Below, in pieces: positions 1 through 5,360 of a stretch of DNA of 5,360 nucleotides. The notes beneath the pieces are model-generated. The model ran no database searches, was not told the origin of the DNA, and was given only the letters and a program-made list of their open reading frames with translations. Source of the DNA: Spirochaetales bacterium (GTDB lineage Bacteria; Spirochaetota; Spirochaetia; Sphaerochaetales; Sphaerochaetaceae); the NCBI GenBank assembly GCA_017962865.1, contig JAGCUM010000106.1, positions 1 to 5,360 on the forward strand. The letters are read 5' to 3'. Every line of letters starts with the position of its first letter. Within the stretch, counting starts at the first letter, position 1. The position numbers and the translations under genes were made by a program.

Positions 1-1
1 C

Positions 2-235
2 GGCACGGCCACCATCGAGATCCACAAGTCCAGCATCAAGCCCGGTGACAAGATCGTTCTGGTCGATGACCTGGTAGCAACCGGCGGAACACTGAAGGCC
101 GCTGCAAAACTCGTCGAGAGACTGGGCGGAGAGGTTGCAAGGATAATCTGCCTCCTGGAGCTCAAGGGCCTCGAGGGCAGGGAAGTGCTTAAGGGCTATG
201 ATTTCAAGTCTCTGATCGCCTACGAAGGCAAGTGA
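2..235 (+). CDS. apt: Adenine phosphoribosyltransferase, C-terminal part (5' end outside window)
   Basis: The last 77 residues and the TGA stop of an adenine phosphoribosyltransferase are visible. The enzyme joins adenine to PRPP, giving AMP and pyrophosphate, in cytoplasmic purine salvage. The type I phosphoribosyltransferase PRPP loop, VLVDDLVATGGT, lies at visible residues 19-30 with its two acidic residues and the TGGT turn. It is preceded by the family-typical EIHKSSIKPGDK stretch. After it come the LGGEVARIICLLEL strand and a short C-terminal tail ending SLIAYEGK. Family members are about 170-180 residues, so a little under half is present and the start cannot be judged. The identification rests on the PRPP loop plus the EIH...PGD context. 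Xanthine or hypoxanthine phosphoribosyltransferases share the loop but differ in this flanking sequence. A hairpin terminator follows within about 25 bases, so this is probably the last gene of its transcript. Confidence 0.9.
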   Translation, partial: GTATIEIHKSSIKPGDKIVLVDDLVATGGTLKAAAKLVERLGGEVARIICLLELKGLEGREVLKGYDFKSLIAYEGK

Positions 236-257
236 AGATATCCTGTTGAATCATATG

Positions 258-287
258 GAGCCGCTCTTTCCGAAGGCGGCTCTTTTT
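258..287 (+). terminator. Rho-independent terminator after apt
   Basis: The inverted repeat GAGCCGC (258-264) / GCGGCTC (276-282) forms a 7-bp GC-rich stem with an 11-base loop, followed directly by TTTTT (283-287). It starts 22 bases after the apt stop codon. The T-run lies immediately before the AT-rich box proposed as promoter for the next gene, so termination and re-initiation are tightly packed. Confidence 0.85.
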
Positions 288-309
288 GCTATATTTGCAT
301 CGCTATATA
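267..309 (+). promoter_or_regulatory. Possible promoter of the G3E GTPase gene
   Basis: The box TATATTTG lies at 290-297. It fits the TAnnTTTG element described for Bacteroidota promoters. TTTC at 267-270 sits 19 bases upstream, one mismatch from the TTTG partner element. A second AT-rich box, TATATA, lies at 304-309. No clear sigma70 -35 hexamer is spaced correctly for either box. The placement is inferred from these short motifs and from the need for a promoter after the apt terminator. I looked for a Zur- or Fur-like palindrome here and saw none. Confidence 0.3.
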
Positions 310-329
310 AATAAGCATGGAGAATAATC

Positions 330-1625
330 ATGACTGTAGTAAAGAAGCAAAAGACACCCATCACGCTGCTTTGCGGCTATCTCGGAGCGGGAAAGACCAC
401 ATTGCTCAACAGAGTCCTGAACAACCAGCAGGGTTACAGGGTCGCCGTCATCGTCAATGACATCGGCGAAGTCAATGTGGACGCATCCCTGATTGCAAAG
501 GGCGGAAACATAACCGATACGAGCGACATCGTTCCCCTGACAAACGGATGCATCTGCTGCACCCTCAAGAGCCAGATGGCCACCAACATCGAAAAGATGA
601 TCAAGACAGGCAAGTACGACTACGTTCTGATCGAGGCCTCCGGTGTCTGCGAGCCCATGCCCATAGCCCAGGAGCTGGAACTGATCAAGAACGGAACGCT
701 GGACAACGTCGTAGGCGTCGTGGATGCAGCAAGGCTTGTAGACGAGTTCGCAGGCGGAGAAAACCTCCTGCAGAAGGACAAGATCGGGGAAGAGGACATC
801 GAGAGCCTTCTTATCCAGCAGATCGAGTTCTGCTCGACACTGATCATAAACAAGATCGATCTGGTCAGCGAAAGCGACCTTGCCAAGGTCCGGAAGGTCA
901 TCCAGGCCCTCCATCCGGGCGTACATGTCATCGAGACCAGCCACGGAGATGTTCCGGTAAAGGACATCCTGGCCACCGGATCCTTCGATTTCGATGAGGT
1001 TTACGGAGCAGCAGGCTGGTGCAAGGCTCTTGAAGAGGGCGAGCTCGGAGACGACGAGGACGATGACGATGATGACCACGACCACGAGGAGCATCACGAT
1101 CATCATGAGCATCACCACCATGACGATGATGATGACGATGATTATGACGATGATGACGACCATGAAGAACATGAGGGTCATGAGCACCACGGCCACGAGC
1201 ACCATCACCATGAGCACCGCCACGAGGGCGAGAGCGAGGATGAGTACGGAATCGGAACCTTTGTCTACTACAGAAGGACTCCGATGAACCGCAGCAAGCT
1301 CAGAGCCTTCGTCCATAACTGGCCCAAGGATATCATCCGTTGCAAGGGTCTGATGTGGTTCGGCGACGAGTACAACACAGCCTACGTGTTCGAGACATCG
1401 GGAAGACAGCTTCTCTGCGGCCCCTACGGCAAGTGGATTGCCGCAGCCCCCGCTGCACAGAGAAAGCAGATTCTGGCTGAGAACCCGCAGCTTCGCGAGG
1501 ACTGGGACGAGCAGGTCGGAGACAGGATGATCAGACTCTGCATCATCGGCAAGAACCTCAATAAGAAAGAGATCGCTTCAAAGCTGGACGAACTGCTCTG
1601 CACCGAGTCCGAAATCGAGAAGTAA
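330..1625 (+). CDS. G3E-family (CobW/COG0523) GTPase with Asp/His-rich insert, putative metallochaperone
   Basis: This 431-residue cytoplasmic GTPase belongs to the G3E family, whose members deliver metals to target proteins (zinc for ZNG1/YeiR-type members, cobalt for CobW). The GTPase domain spans about 11-220: Walker A GYLGAGKTT at 16-24, the metal-binding CxCC motif C74-I-C-C77, IEASG at 101-105 (the G3E Glu/Gly motif), and the guanine-specificity motif NKID at 174-177. Residues 241-305 form an Asp/His/Glu insert with 22 His and 22 Asp, typical in kind but large. The CobW C-terminal domain follows at about 308-424, including MWFGDEYNTAYVFETSG. The ATG has GGAGA at 319-323, six bases upstream. 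No cobalamin-synthesis genes are nearby, so zinc or another divalent metal is a better guess than cobalt; the metal cannot be read from sequence. The gene stands between two terminators and appears monocistronic. Confidence 0.92.
   Translation: MTVVKKQKTPITLLCGYLGAGKTTLLNRVLNNQQGYRVAVIVNDIGEVNVDASLIAKGGNITDTSDIVPLTNGCICCTLKSQMATNIEKMIKTGKYDYVLIEASGVCEPMPIAQELELIKNGTLDNVVGVVDAARLVDEFAGGENLLQKDKIGEEDIESLLIQQIEFCSTLIINKIDLVSESDLAKVRKVIQALHPGVHVIETSHGDVPVKDILATGSFDFDEVYGAAGWCKALEEGELGDDEDDDDDDHDHEEHHDHHEHHHHDDDDDDDYDDDDDHEEHEGHEHHGHEHHHHEHRHEGESEDEYGIGTFVYYRRTPMNRSKLRAFVHNWPKDIIRCKGLMWFGDEYNTAYVFETSGRQLLCGPYGKWIAAAPAAQRKQILAENPQLREDWDEQVGDRMIRLCIIGKNLNKKEIASKLDELLCTESEIEK
1050..1232 (+). repeat. 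Low-complexity GAY/CAY codon tract encoding the Asp/His-rich insert
   Basis: The DNA is an imperfect run of GAT/GAC and CAT/CAC codons with interspersed GAG, encoding alternating poly-Asp and His/Glu blocks: Asp-rich at residues 241-251, His-rich at 252-264, Asp-rich at 265-277 and His-rich at 278-298. Mixed synonymous codons (GAT with GAC, CAT with CAC) break up perfect repeats, so this is not a simple uniform microsatellite. The tract creates long artefactual open frames on the other strand and in another forward frame. Confidence 0.85.
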
Positions 1626-1644
1626 GAATCAATCGGAAATGAAT

Positions 1645-1670
1645 AAGGCTCCCGCTCGGGAGCCTTTTAT
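1645..1670. terminator. Hairpin terminator between convergent genes, probably bidirectional
   Basis: AAGGCTCCC (1645-1653) pairs perfectly with GGGAGCCTT (1658-1666) around a four-base GCTC loop. The run TTTTATTATA (1665-1674) follows on the + strand, giving a good terminator for the G3E GTPase gene, whose stop is 20 bases upstream. On the - strand the aldolase stop codon (1672-1670) directly precedes the same hairpin, which is followed by the less pure tract TTATTCATTT. One hairpin therefore plausibly ends both convergent transcripts, more strongly on +. Confidence 0.85.
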
Positions 1671-2347
1671 TATAGGTCTGCCAGGGTGCTGTCGCCGTAT
1701 ACGGAAGACCAGTCCTTTCGGAAGTTCTCCACTGCCAGATCGATCGACGGATTGGCAAGCGCGGTATCGAGAAGATCAGGCGGAACCGTCAGTGCCTGGG
1801 CGCCGTCTGCAATGGCATTGGTCAGCTGCATCACATTCTTGAACGAGGCTCCTACGATCTTGCAGTTGTGTCCGCCTTCGCGGATGGAATCTGCCACCTG
1901 CCTGAAGGCCTTGTCAGCATCGATGTCCAGATTCAGCATCCTGTTGTAGTACATGGCAAGGTATCTGGCTCCTGCAAGCATGGCAAGCTGGGCCTGGAAG
2001 GTGGTGTAGATGGCGGTCGCGGTTACGTTGAAGCCCTCGCGGGACATGACTGAGATTGCCTTCAGACCTTCCTTGGAGACGGGAGTCTTGATGTAGATAT
2101 CCTCTCCGAGTTTCCTGCGAAGAACATCGGCCTCCCGCAGGATCCCGTCGCAGGTTTTGCTTATGACCTGCACGTGGAATGTGCGGTCCTTTCCGAGCAT
2201 TGCCTGTATCTCGCGCATGTGGGCCCAGAAGTCTATCTTACCCTCTGCCTTCATGATGGAGGGGTTGGTTGTGAGTCCTGAAATGGGATAGTAATCCAGG
2301 GCCTTTCTGATCTTGCTGATGTTTGCGGTATCTAAAAGCAGTTCCAT
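1670..2347 (-). CDS. Fructose-6-phosphate aldolase / transaldolase-like protein
   Basis: This 225-residue class I (Schiff-base) aldolase belongs to the small-transaldolase group (FSA/TalC/MipB), whose members are about 210-225 residues. Seen: the N-terminal strand MELLLDTA with the catalytic-type Asp6, GLTTNPS at 24-30, HVQV with Gln60, and IYIKTP at 84-89 with Lys87 as expected Schiff-base lysine. Further on are NVTATAIYT at 108-115, LAGARYLAMYYNR at 124-136 and KIVGASFKN at 163-171. The family either cleaves fructose 6-phosphate to dihydroxyacetone and glyceraldehyde 3-phosphate, or transfers the three-carbon unit in the pentose phosphate pathway. Sequence inspection cannot decide between these. 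The ATG at 2347 is chosen because the protein begins with the conserved strand there; a longer in-frame extension to 2476 would add unrelated residues and overlap the divergent gene. No SD precedes this ATG, unlike 330, 2421 and 3103. Confidence 0.9.
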   Translation of the reverse strand: MELLLDTANISKIRKALDYYPISGLTTNPSIMKAEGKIDFWAHMREIQAMLGKDRTFHVQVISKTCDGILREADVLRRKLGEDIYIKTPVSKEGLKAISVMSREGFNVTATAIYTTFQAQLAMLAGARYLAMYYNRMLNLDIDADKAFRQVADSIREGGHNCKIVGASFKNVMQLTNAIADGAQALTVPPDLLDTALANPSIDLAVENFRKDWSSVYGDSTLADL

Positions 2348-2353
2348 ACTGCA

Positions 2354-2382
2354 ATAATAGAACAAATTAGTTTCTTTGCAAA
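2354..2382 (-). promoter_or_regulatory. Promoter of the aldolase gene, predicted leaderless
   Basis: Read on the - strand, TTTGCA (2382-2377) is followed after 17 bases by TATTAT (2359-2354). These match the sigma70 -35 hexamer at 4 of 6 positions and the -10 at 5 of 6, with ideal spacing. The same bases also read TTTG-N19-TATTATTG, one mismatch from the Bacteroidota-type TTTG/TAnnTTTG promoter. Only six bases separate the -10 box from the ATG at 2347, so transcription would start at or next to the start codon. That agrees with the absence of an SD. Confidence 0.55.
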
Positions 2383-2414
2383 TCGATAATCGTGCTATTA
2401 TGGAGCCAGAGGGA
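2375..2414 (+). promoter_or_regulatory. Possible divergent promoter and SD of the DUF3320-like gene
   Basis: TATTAT at 2396-2401 and GATAAT at 2385-2390 are -10-like hexamers on the + strand. TTTGCA at 2375-2380 precedes TATTAT by 15 bases, short of the usual 16-18, so this promoter is less convincing than its divergent partner. The eight-base palindrome TTTGCAAA (2375-2382) supplies the upstream hexamer in both directions. AGAGGGA at 2408-2414 is an SD-like sequence placed six bases before the ATG at 2421. Confidence 0.35.
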
Positions 2415-2420
2415 CCGACT

Positions 2421-3035
2421 ATGGAATACAGATGCATTGACCTTGAAAAGAAGGAAATCCCGTACAAGGATTTCACGGCCTACGACAGGGAGGACATCGC
2501 TCAGCGATTCAGAACGGTGATTGAGGCAGAGGGTCCGGTCGTAGATGATTTTCTGGAGCTCAAGGTCCTCAAGTCCTACGGTATCTTCCAACGCGGAAGT
2601 CTGATTGCACCCTTCCTCAGAAGCGTGCTGCTGTCCGTAGGAGCAGTGATGACCCGCCAGATTGACTGCGACGGAGCAGAGCATCTGGTATTCTGGCCTG
2701 AGAGGTTCCGAGGGCATGAAGAGGAGATAGAGTCACTGAAATGTGAGGTATATAAGGATTTCAGGCCATCGGGACAGAAGGAGAACATGGAAGAGGGAAC
2801 CTTCAGATCCATAGCCGATTTCCCGCAGCTCGAAATCTACAATGCAATGATAGCCCAGTTCGAGGGAGGAGCGGAACTCAAGCGAAGCGAGATCATTACA
2901 AGGACCAACAACTCCCTCGGATTCCTGGTCAAGGGCCGCCAGATCCGCGAGACTCTGGAGCTTGTCCTGAGAGCCGCCATCAACAACAGGACATTCATCT
3001 ACAACCGCAAGGCAGGTCTGCTTCGCCTGCGCTGA
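2421..3035 (+). CDS. Stand-alone DUF3320-like protein (putative tandem winged-helix), function unknown
   Basis: This 204-residue soluble protein has no signal peptide or membrane segment. Two segments look like diverged copies of one fold. The first, about 24-95, contains RFRTVIEAEGPVVDDFLELKVLKSYGI and then RGSLIAPFLRSVL. The second, about 135-204, contains IYNAMIAQFEGGAELKRSEI, LGFLVKGRQIRETLELVL and IYNRKAGLLRLR. The pattern 'EAEGP...GI.R.G..I' and later 'NAM......G.L.R.E.I...LGF...G..IRE' is what I recall from the C-terminal DUF3320 region of DUF4011-type superfamily 1 helicases, where it resembles paired winged helices. That link is from memory of family patterns and needs a profile search. 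The ATG at 2421 is preferred for its SD. A TTG at 2376 or an ATG at 2400 would extend it by 15 or 7 residues, but they lie on or next to promoter-like boxes. A nucleic-acid-binding role is inference only. Confidence 0.75.
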   Translation: MEYRCIDLEKKEIPYKDFTAYDREDIAQRFRTVIEAEGPVVDDFLELKVLKSYGIFQRGSLIAPFLRSVLLSVGAVMTRQIDCDGAEHLVFWPERFRGHEEEIESLKCEVYKDFRPSGQKENMEEGTFRSIADFPQLEIYNAMIAQFEGGAELKRSEIITRTNNSLGFLVKGRQIRETLELVLRAAINNRTFIYNRKAGLLRLR

Positions 3036-3094
3036 ACTGATGCTATCCAAATAGCTTTCTATCTGTTATATTTTACTCACTGATTGAAAAGGAG
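3036..3094 (+). promoter_or_regulatory. Intergenic region with possible promoter and strong SD for the DUF1294-copA pair
   Basis: TATATTTT at 3067-3074 is the AT-rich box most like a -10 (TATATT, 5 of 6), and it resembles TATATTTG before the G3E GTPase gene. No good -35 lies upstream. AAAAGGAG (3087-3094), eight bases before the ATG at 3103, is a strong SD and settles that start. A weak hairpin, GCTAT (3042-3046) / ATAGC (3051-3055) followed by TTTCT, could be a poor terminator for the preceding gene. No CopY- or CueR-type copper operator could be identified by eye. Confidence 0.4.
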
Positions 3095-3102
3095 TCTTTA
3101 TC

Positions 3103-3414
3103 ATGGATACAAAGACAATCATCTATATCGTAATCGCAGCAGTTCTCCTGATCATGAACCTCAACTCCTTCCGCCTCATGGCAAAGGACAAGAAGAGGGC
3201 ACAGAAGGACACCACCCACAGTCATCCGGAGACAAGAGTCCCGGAGAAGACCCTGTTTCTGGCAACCGCTCTTTTCGGAGGCCTCGGAGGATGTCTGGGC
3301 ATGTATCTCAAGAGACACAAGACCAAGCATTGGTATTTTGCACTTTTCTTCCCCCTGATGTTCATCGCACAGGTTGCAATCCTCGTTCTGCTTTACGTCT
3401 ACGTCCTGAAGTAA
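3103..3414 (+). CDS. DUF1294 family small membrane protein
   Basis: This 103-residue protein has three hydrophobic segments, about 5-20, 51-68 and 77-101, so it is an integral cytoplasmic-membrane protein. The DUF1294 signature is clear: an RVPEKTLFL start to the second segment (45-53), then GGLGGCLGMYL (59-69) and the basic RHKTKHWYF (71-79) before the last helix. The family's biochemical role is unknown to me. The hydrophilic loop between helices one and two (about 24-46) is rich in Lys and carries a His-Ser-His triplet at 39-41. A strong SD supports the ATG. The stop lies 16 bases before the copA start on the same strand with no terminator between them, so the two are probably co-transcribed. 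That raises, but does not establish, a link to copper handling or membrane integrity. Confidence 0.9.
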   Translation: MDTKTIIYIVIAAVLLIMNLNSFRLMAKDKKRAQKDTTHSHPETRVPEKTLFLATALFGGLGGCLGMYLKRHKTKHWYFALFFPLMFIAQVAILVLLYVYVLK

Positions 3415-3430
3415 AACCGACGTCCCGGAA

Positions 3431-5360
3431 ATGGAACAGTACAACGTCACAGGAATGAGCTGCGCAGCATGCTCTGCGCGCGTCGAGAAGGCCGTCTCGG
3501 CCGTTCCCGGTGTATCTTCATGCTCAGTGAGCCTCCTTACCAACTCGATGGGTGTGGAGGGCACTGCTTCCAGTTCCGAGATAATCAAGGCCGTCCGTGA
3601 TGCCGGTTACGGTGCCTCACTTAAGGGAAAGACCCGGACGGTAGACCACAGCGAAGAGGAAAGGGCCCTCGAAGACCATGAAACGCCTCTGTTGAAGAAG
3701 AGGCTGTTTGCCTCGATAGGATTTCTGGTCGTGCTCATGTACTTCTCCATGGGGCACATGATGCTGGGTCTTCCGCTTCCGCCGTTCTTCAACGGCAATC
3801 ATGTTGCCATGGCGCTTGTCCAGATGATCCTGGCCGCCATAGTGATGGTCATCAACCAGAGGTTCTTCACAAGCGGCTTCAGAAGCCTCGTTCACAGGGC
3901 TCCCAACATGGACAGCCTTGTTGCCCTGGGTGCCGGTGCCTCGTTCGTATGGAGTACCTACGTTCTCTTCATGATGAGCAGAGCTCAGGCGGCAGGAGAC
4001 ATGGCTGCCCAGGAAAGCCTGATGAACGACCTTTACTTCGAATCTGCTGCAATGATTCTGACGCTGATTACGGTCGGCAAGATGCTTGAAGCCAGAAGCA
4101 AGGGAAGGACGACCGACGCACTCAAGTCCCTGATGAGACTGTCTCCCAAAAGCGCCACCGTCGAGAGGGACGGTATTGAAACCATAGTTCCCATCGAGGA
4201 GGTCAGACAGGGTGATGTCTTCGTGGTAAGGCCCGGCGAGAGCATTCCCGTGGACGGCATAATCCTCGAAGGCTCAAGTGCTGTCAATGAGGCAACCCTT
4301 ACGGGTGAGAGCATTCCGGTCGACAAGGCAGAGGGCGATCAGGTGTCTGCAGCCACAATCAACCAAAGCGGTTTTCTCCGCTGCAGAGCAACAAGGGTTG
4401 GCGAGGATACCACGCTTTCCCAGATAATCAAGATGGTAAGCGATGCAGCAGCAACGAAGGCTCCGATTGCAAAGATTGCTGATAAAGTTTCAGGTATTTT
4501 TGTTCCTACGGTCATCGTTATTGCCCTGATTACTACGGCTGTCTGGCTTATGATCGGCAGGCAGTTCGGCTATGCCCTTGCCCTCGGGATATCGGTTCTG
4601 GTCATCAGCTGCCCGTGCGCCCTGGGTCTTGCAACGCCCGTGGCCATCATGGTCGGAAACGGAATCGGTGCCAAGAACGGAATCCTTTTCAAGACGGCAT
4701 CGTCCTTGGAGGAGACCGGAAGAATCCGCATAGTTGCCCTGGACAAGACAGGAACGATTACAAGCGGAGAGCCCAGGGTTACCGATATCGTCCCTGCCCG
4801 GGGCTTTGACGGAAAAACCCTGGTGAGCCTTGCAGCCTCGCTTGAGAAGAAGAGCGAGCACCCGCTTGCCAAGGCCATCATGCAGTATGCCGAAACAGAG
4901 GGTGCCGTGGTCTTGGAGGTTTCATCTTTCCAGGCCCTGCCCGGAAACGGCCTGAAGGCAGTTCTGGACGGACAGCTGCTTACGGGCGGAAGCCTTGCAT
5001 TCATCAGCTCCGCTTTCAGTATTCCGGAAGACCTCAGTGAAAGGGCAAAAGAGCTCTCGGAAGAGGGCAAGACCCCGCTGCTCTTTGTAAGGGGCTCGGA
5101 AATAGTCGGAATAATCGCTGTTGCAGATACCATAAAGCAGGACAGCAGGCAGGCCATATCCGAACTCAGGGCGATGGGAATCAGAACCGTAATGCTCACC
5201 GGAGACAATGAGCGTACCGCAAAGGCAATTGCAGCTCAGGCCGGGGTGGATCACGTCATTGCAGGTGTTCTTCCGGACGGCAAGGAGATCGTAATCAGGA
5301 TCCTGAAGGAGAAGGGCAAGGTTGCCATGGTGGGTGACGGCATCAACGATGCCCCGGCAC
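3431..5360 (+). CDS. copA: Cu(+)-exporting P1B-type ATPase (3' end outside window)
   Basis: 643 residues are visible, with no stop before the window ends. The enzyme pumps Cu(+) out of the cytoplasm using ATP. One N-terminal heavy-metal-binding domain (about 1-65) carries GMSCAAC with Cys11 and Cys14. Membrane helices lie near 93-111, 126-142, 161-181, 205-222, 352-374 and 380-401. The ion-pathway motif SCPCALG (393-399) gives the CPC typical of Cu(+)/Ag(+) pumps. Catalytic motifs are in order: TGES 291-294 (actuator), DKTGT 438-442 with phosphorylated Asp438, SEHP 475-478 with the P1B-specific His477, GNG 505-507, TGDN 590-593 and GDGIND 635-640. Helices seven and eight, which hold the YN and MxxS copper ligands, lie beyond the window, so copper over silver is inferred. 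The ATG is chosen because the metal-binding domain begins there; only a weak GGAA precedes it, suggesting coupling to the upstream gene. Confidence 0.93.
   Translation, partial: MEQYNVTGMSCAACSARVEKAVSAVPGVSSCSVSLLTNSMGVEGTASSSEIIKAVRDAGYGASLKGKTRTVDHSEEERALEDHETPLLKKRLFASIGFLVVLMYFSMGHMMLGLPLPPFFNGNHVAMALVQMILAAIVMVINQRFFTSGFRSLVHRAPNMDSLVALGAGASFVWSTYVLFMMSRAQAAGDMAAQESLMNDLYFESAAMILTLITVGKMLEARSKGRTTDALKSLMRLSPKSATVERDGIETIVPIEEVRQGDVFVVRPGESIPVDGIILEGSSAVNEATLTGESIPVDKAEGDQVSAATINQSGFLRCRATRVGEDTTLSQIIKMVSDAAATKAPIAKIADKVSGIFVPTVIVIALITTAVWLMIGRQFGYALALGISVLVISCPCALGLATPVAIMVGNGIGAKNGILFKTASSLEETGRIRIVALDKTGTITSGEPRVTDIVPARGFDGKTLVSLAASLEKKSEHPLAKAIMQYAETEGAVVLEVSSFQALPGNGLKAVLDGQLLTGGSLAFISSAFSIPEDLSERAKELSEEGKTPLLFVRGSEIVGIIAVADTIKQDSRQAISELRAMGIRTVMLTGDNERTAKAIAAQAGVDHVIAGVLPDGKEIVIRILKEKGKVAMVGDGINDAPA

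Noticed and set aside
236..329. Zur-, Fur- or riboswitch-type regulatory element before the metal GTPase.
   Set aside because: Beyond the terminator hairpin and AT-rich boxes I see no suitable palindrome or structured leader in this 94-base gap.
994..1287. Forward open frame rich in Met, Thr and Ile inside the GTPase gene.
   Set aside because: It is a frame-shifted reading of the Asp/His codon tract, while the GTPase frame carries all family motifs.
303..1316. Long - strand open frame of 337 residues with a strongly hydrophobic stretch, looking like a membrane protein.
   Set aside because: It is antisense to the G3E GTPase gene. The hydrophobic run is the complement of GAY/CAY codons, which reads as Val, Met and Ile. 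It has no recognisable domain.
2348..2476. Upstream extension of the aldolase start to 2476.
   Set aside because: The added 43 residues precede the conserved MELLLDTA strand, cross the promoter and overlap the divergent gene.
3042..3060. Hairpin GCTAT/ATAGC followed by TTTCT as a terminator after the DUF3320-like gene.
   Set aside because: The stem is only five base pairs and AT-rich, and the T-tract is interrupted. It is too weak to call separately.
3073..3588. - strand open frame of 171 residues spanning the DUF1294 gene and the copA start.
   Set aside because: It runs antisense across two well-supported genes and their intergenic gap, with no recognised family.
4570..5208. Long - strand open frames opposite copA, here and at 4490-4861 and 4922-5254.
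   Set aside because: They are shadows of a gene whose + frame has every P-type ATPase motif in order; the - frames show low-complexity Ser/Arg-rich translations.

Overview
This window comes from a bacterial chromosome of moderately high G+C. It carries ordinary housekeeping and metal-handling genes on both strands. I cannot place the phylum from sequence alone. The CopA-type ATPase reads like those of anaerobic gut bacteria of the Clostridia type (impression from memory, not a search). Arginine is often AGA/AGG and lysine mostly AAG. Three genes have visible Shine-Dalgarno (SD) sequences. AT-rich boxes (TATATTTG, TATATTTT, TATTATTG) before three genes resemble the TAnnTTTG promoter element of the Bacteroidota/Fibrobacterota side, so the taxonomic signals conflict.

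Layout: (1) 2-235 (+) is the C-terminal part of adenine phosphoribosyltransferase (apt), closed by a hairpin terminator. (2) 330-1625 (+) is a G3E-family (CobW/COG0523) GTPase with a long Asp/His-rich insert, very likely a metal chaperone. (3) 1645-1670 is a strong hairpin terminator between convergent genes. (4) 1670-2347 (-) is a fructose-6-phosphate aldolase/transaldolase-like enzyme. (5) 2348-2420 is a compact divergent promoter region with a TTTGCAAA palindrome. (6) 2421-3035 (+) is a small protein resembling the C-terminal DUF3320-type region of large DUF4011-type helicases, here standing alone. (7) 3103-3414 (+) is a three-helix DUF1294 membrane protein. It is followed after 16 bases by (8) 3431-5360 (+), a Cu(+)-exporting P1B-type ATPase (CopA) cut off by the window end just after its GDGIND motif.

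Functionally, two of the six genes concern transition metals: the His-rich G3E GTPase (probably zinc or a similar metal) and the copper exporter. The others cover purine salvage, sugar-phosphate metabolism and two poorly characterised families. I see no mobile element, RNA gene, CRISPR array or phage gene. The most notable items are the stand-alone DUF3320-like protein, the extreme Asp/His insert, and the aldolase promoter whose predicted start point falls on the ATG. I do not see a convincing novel multi-gene system.
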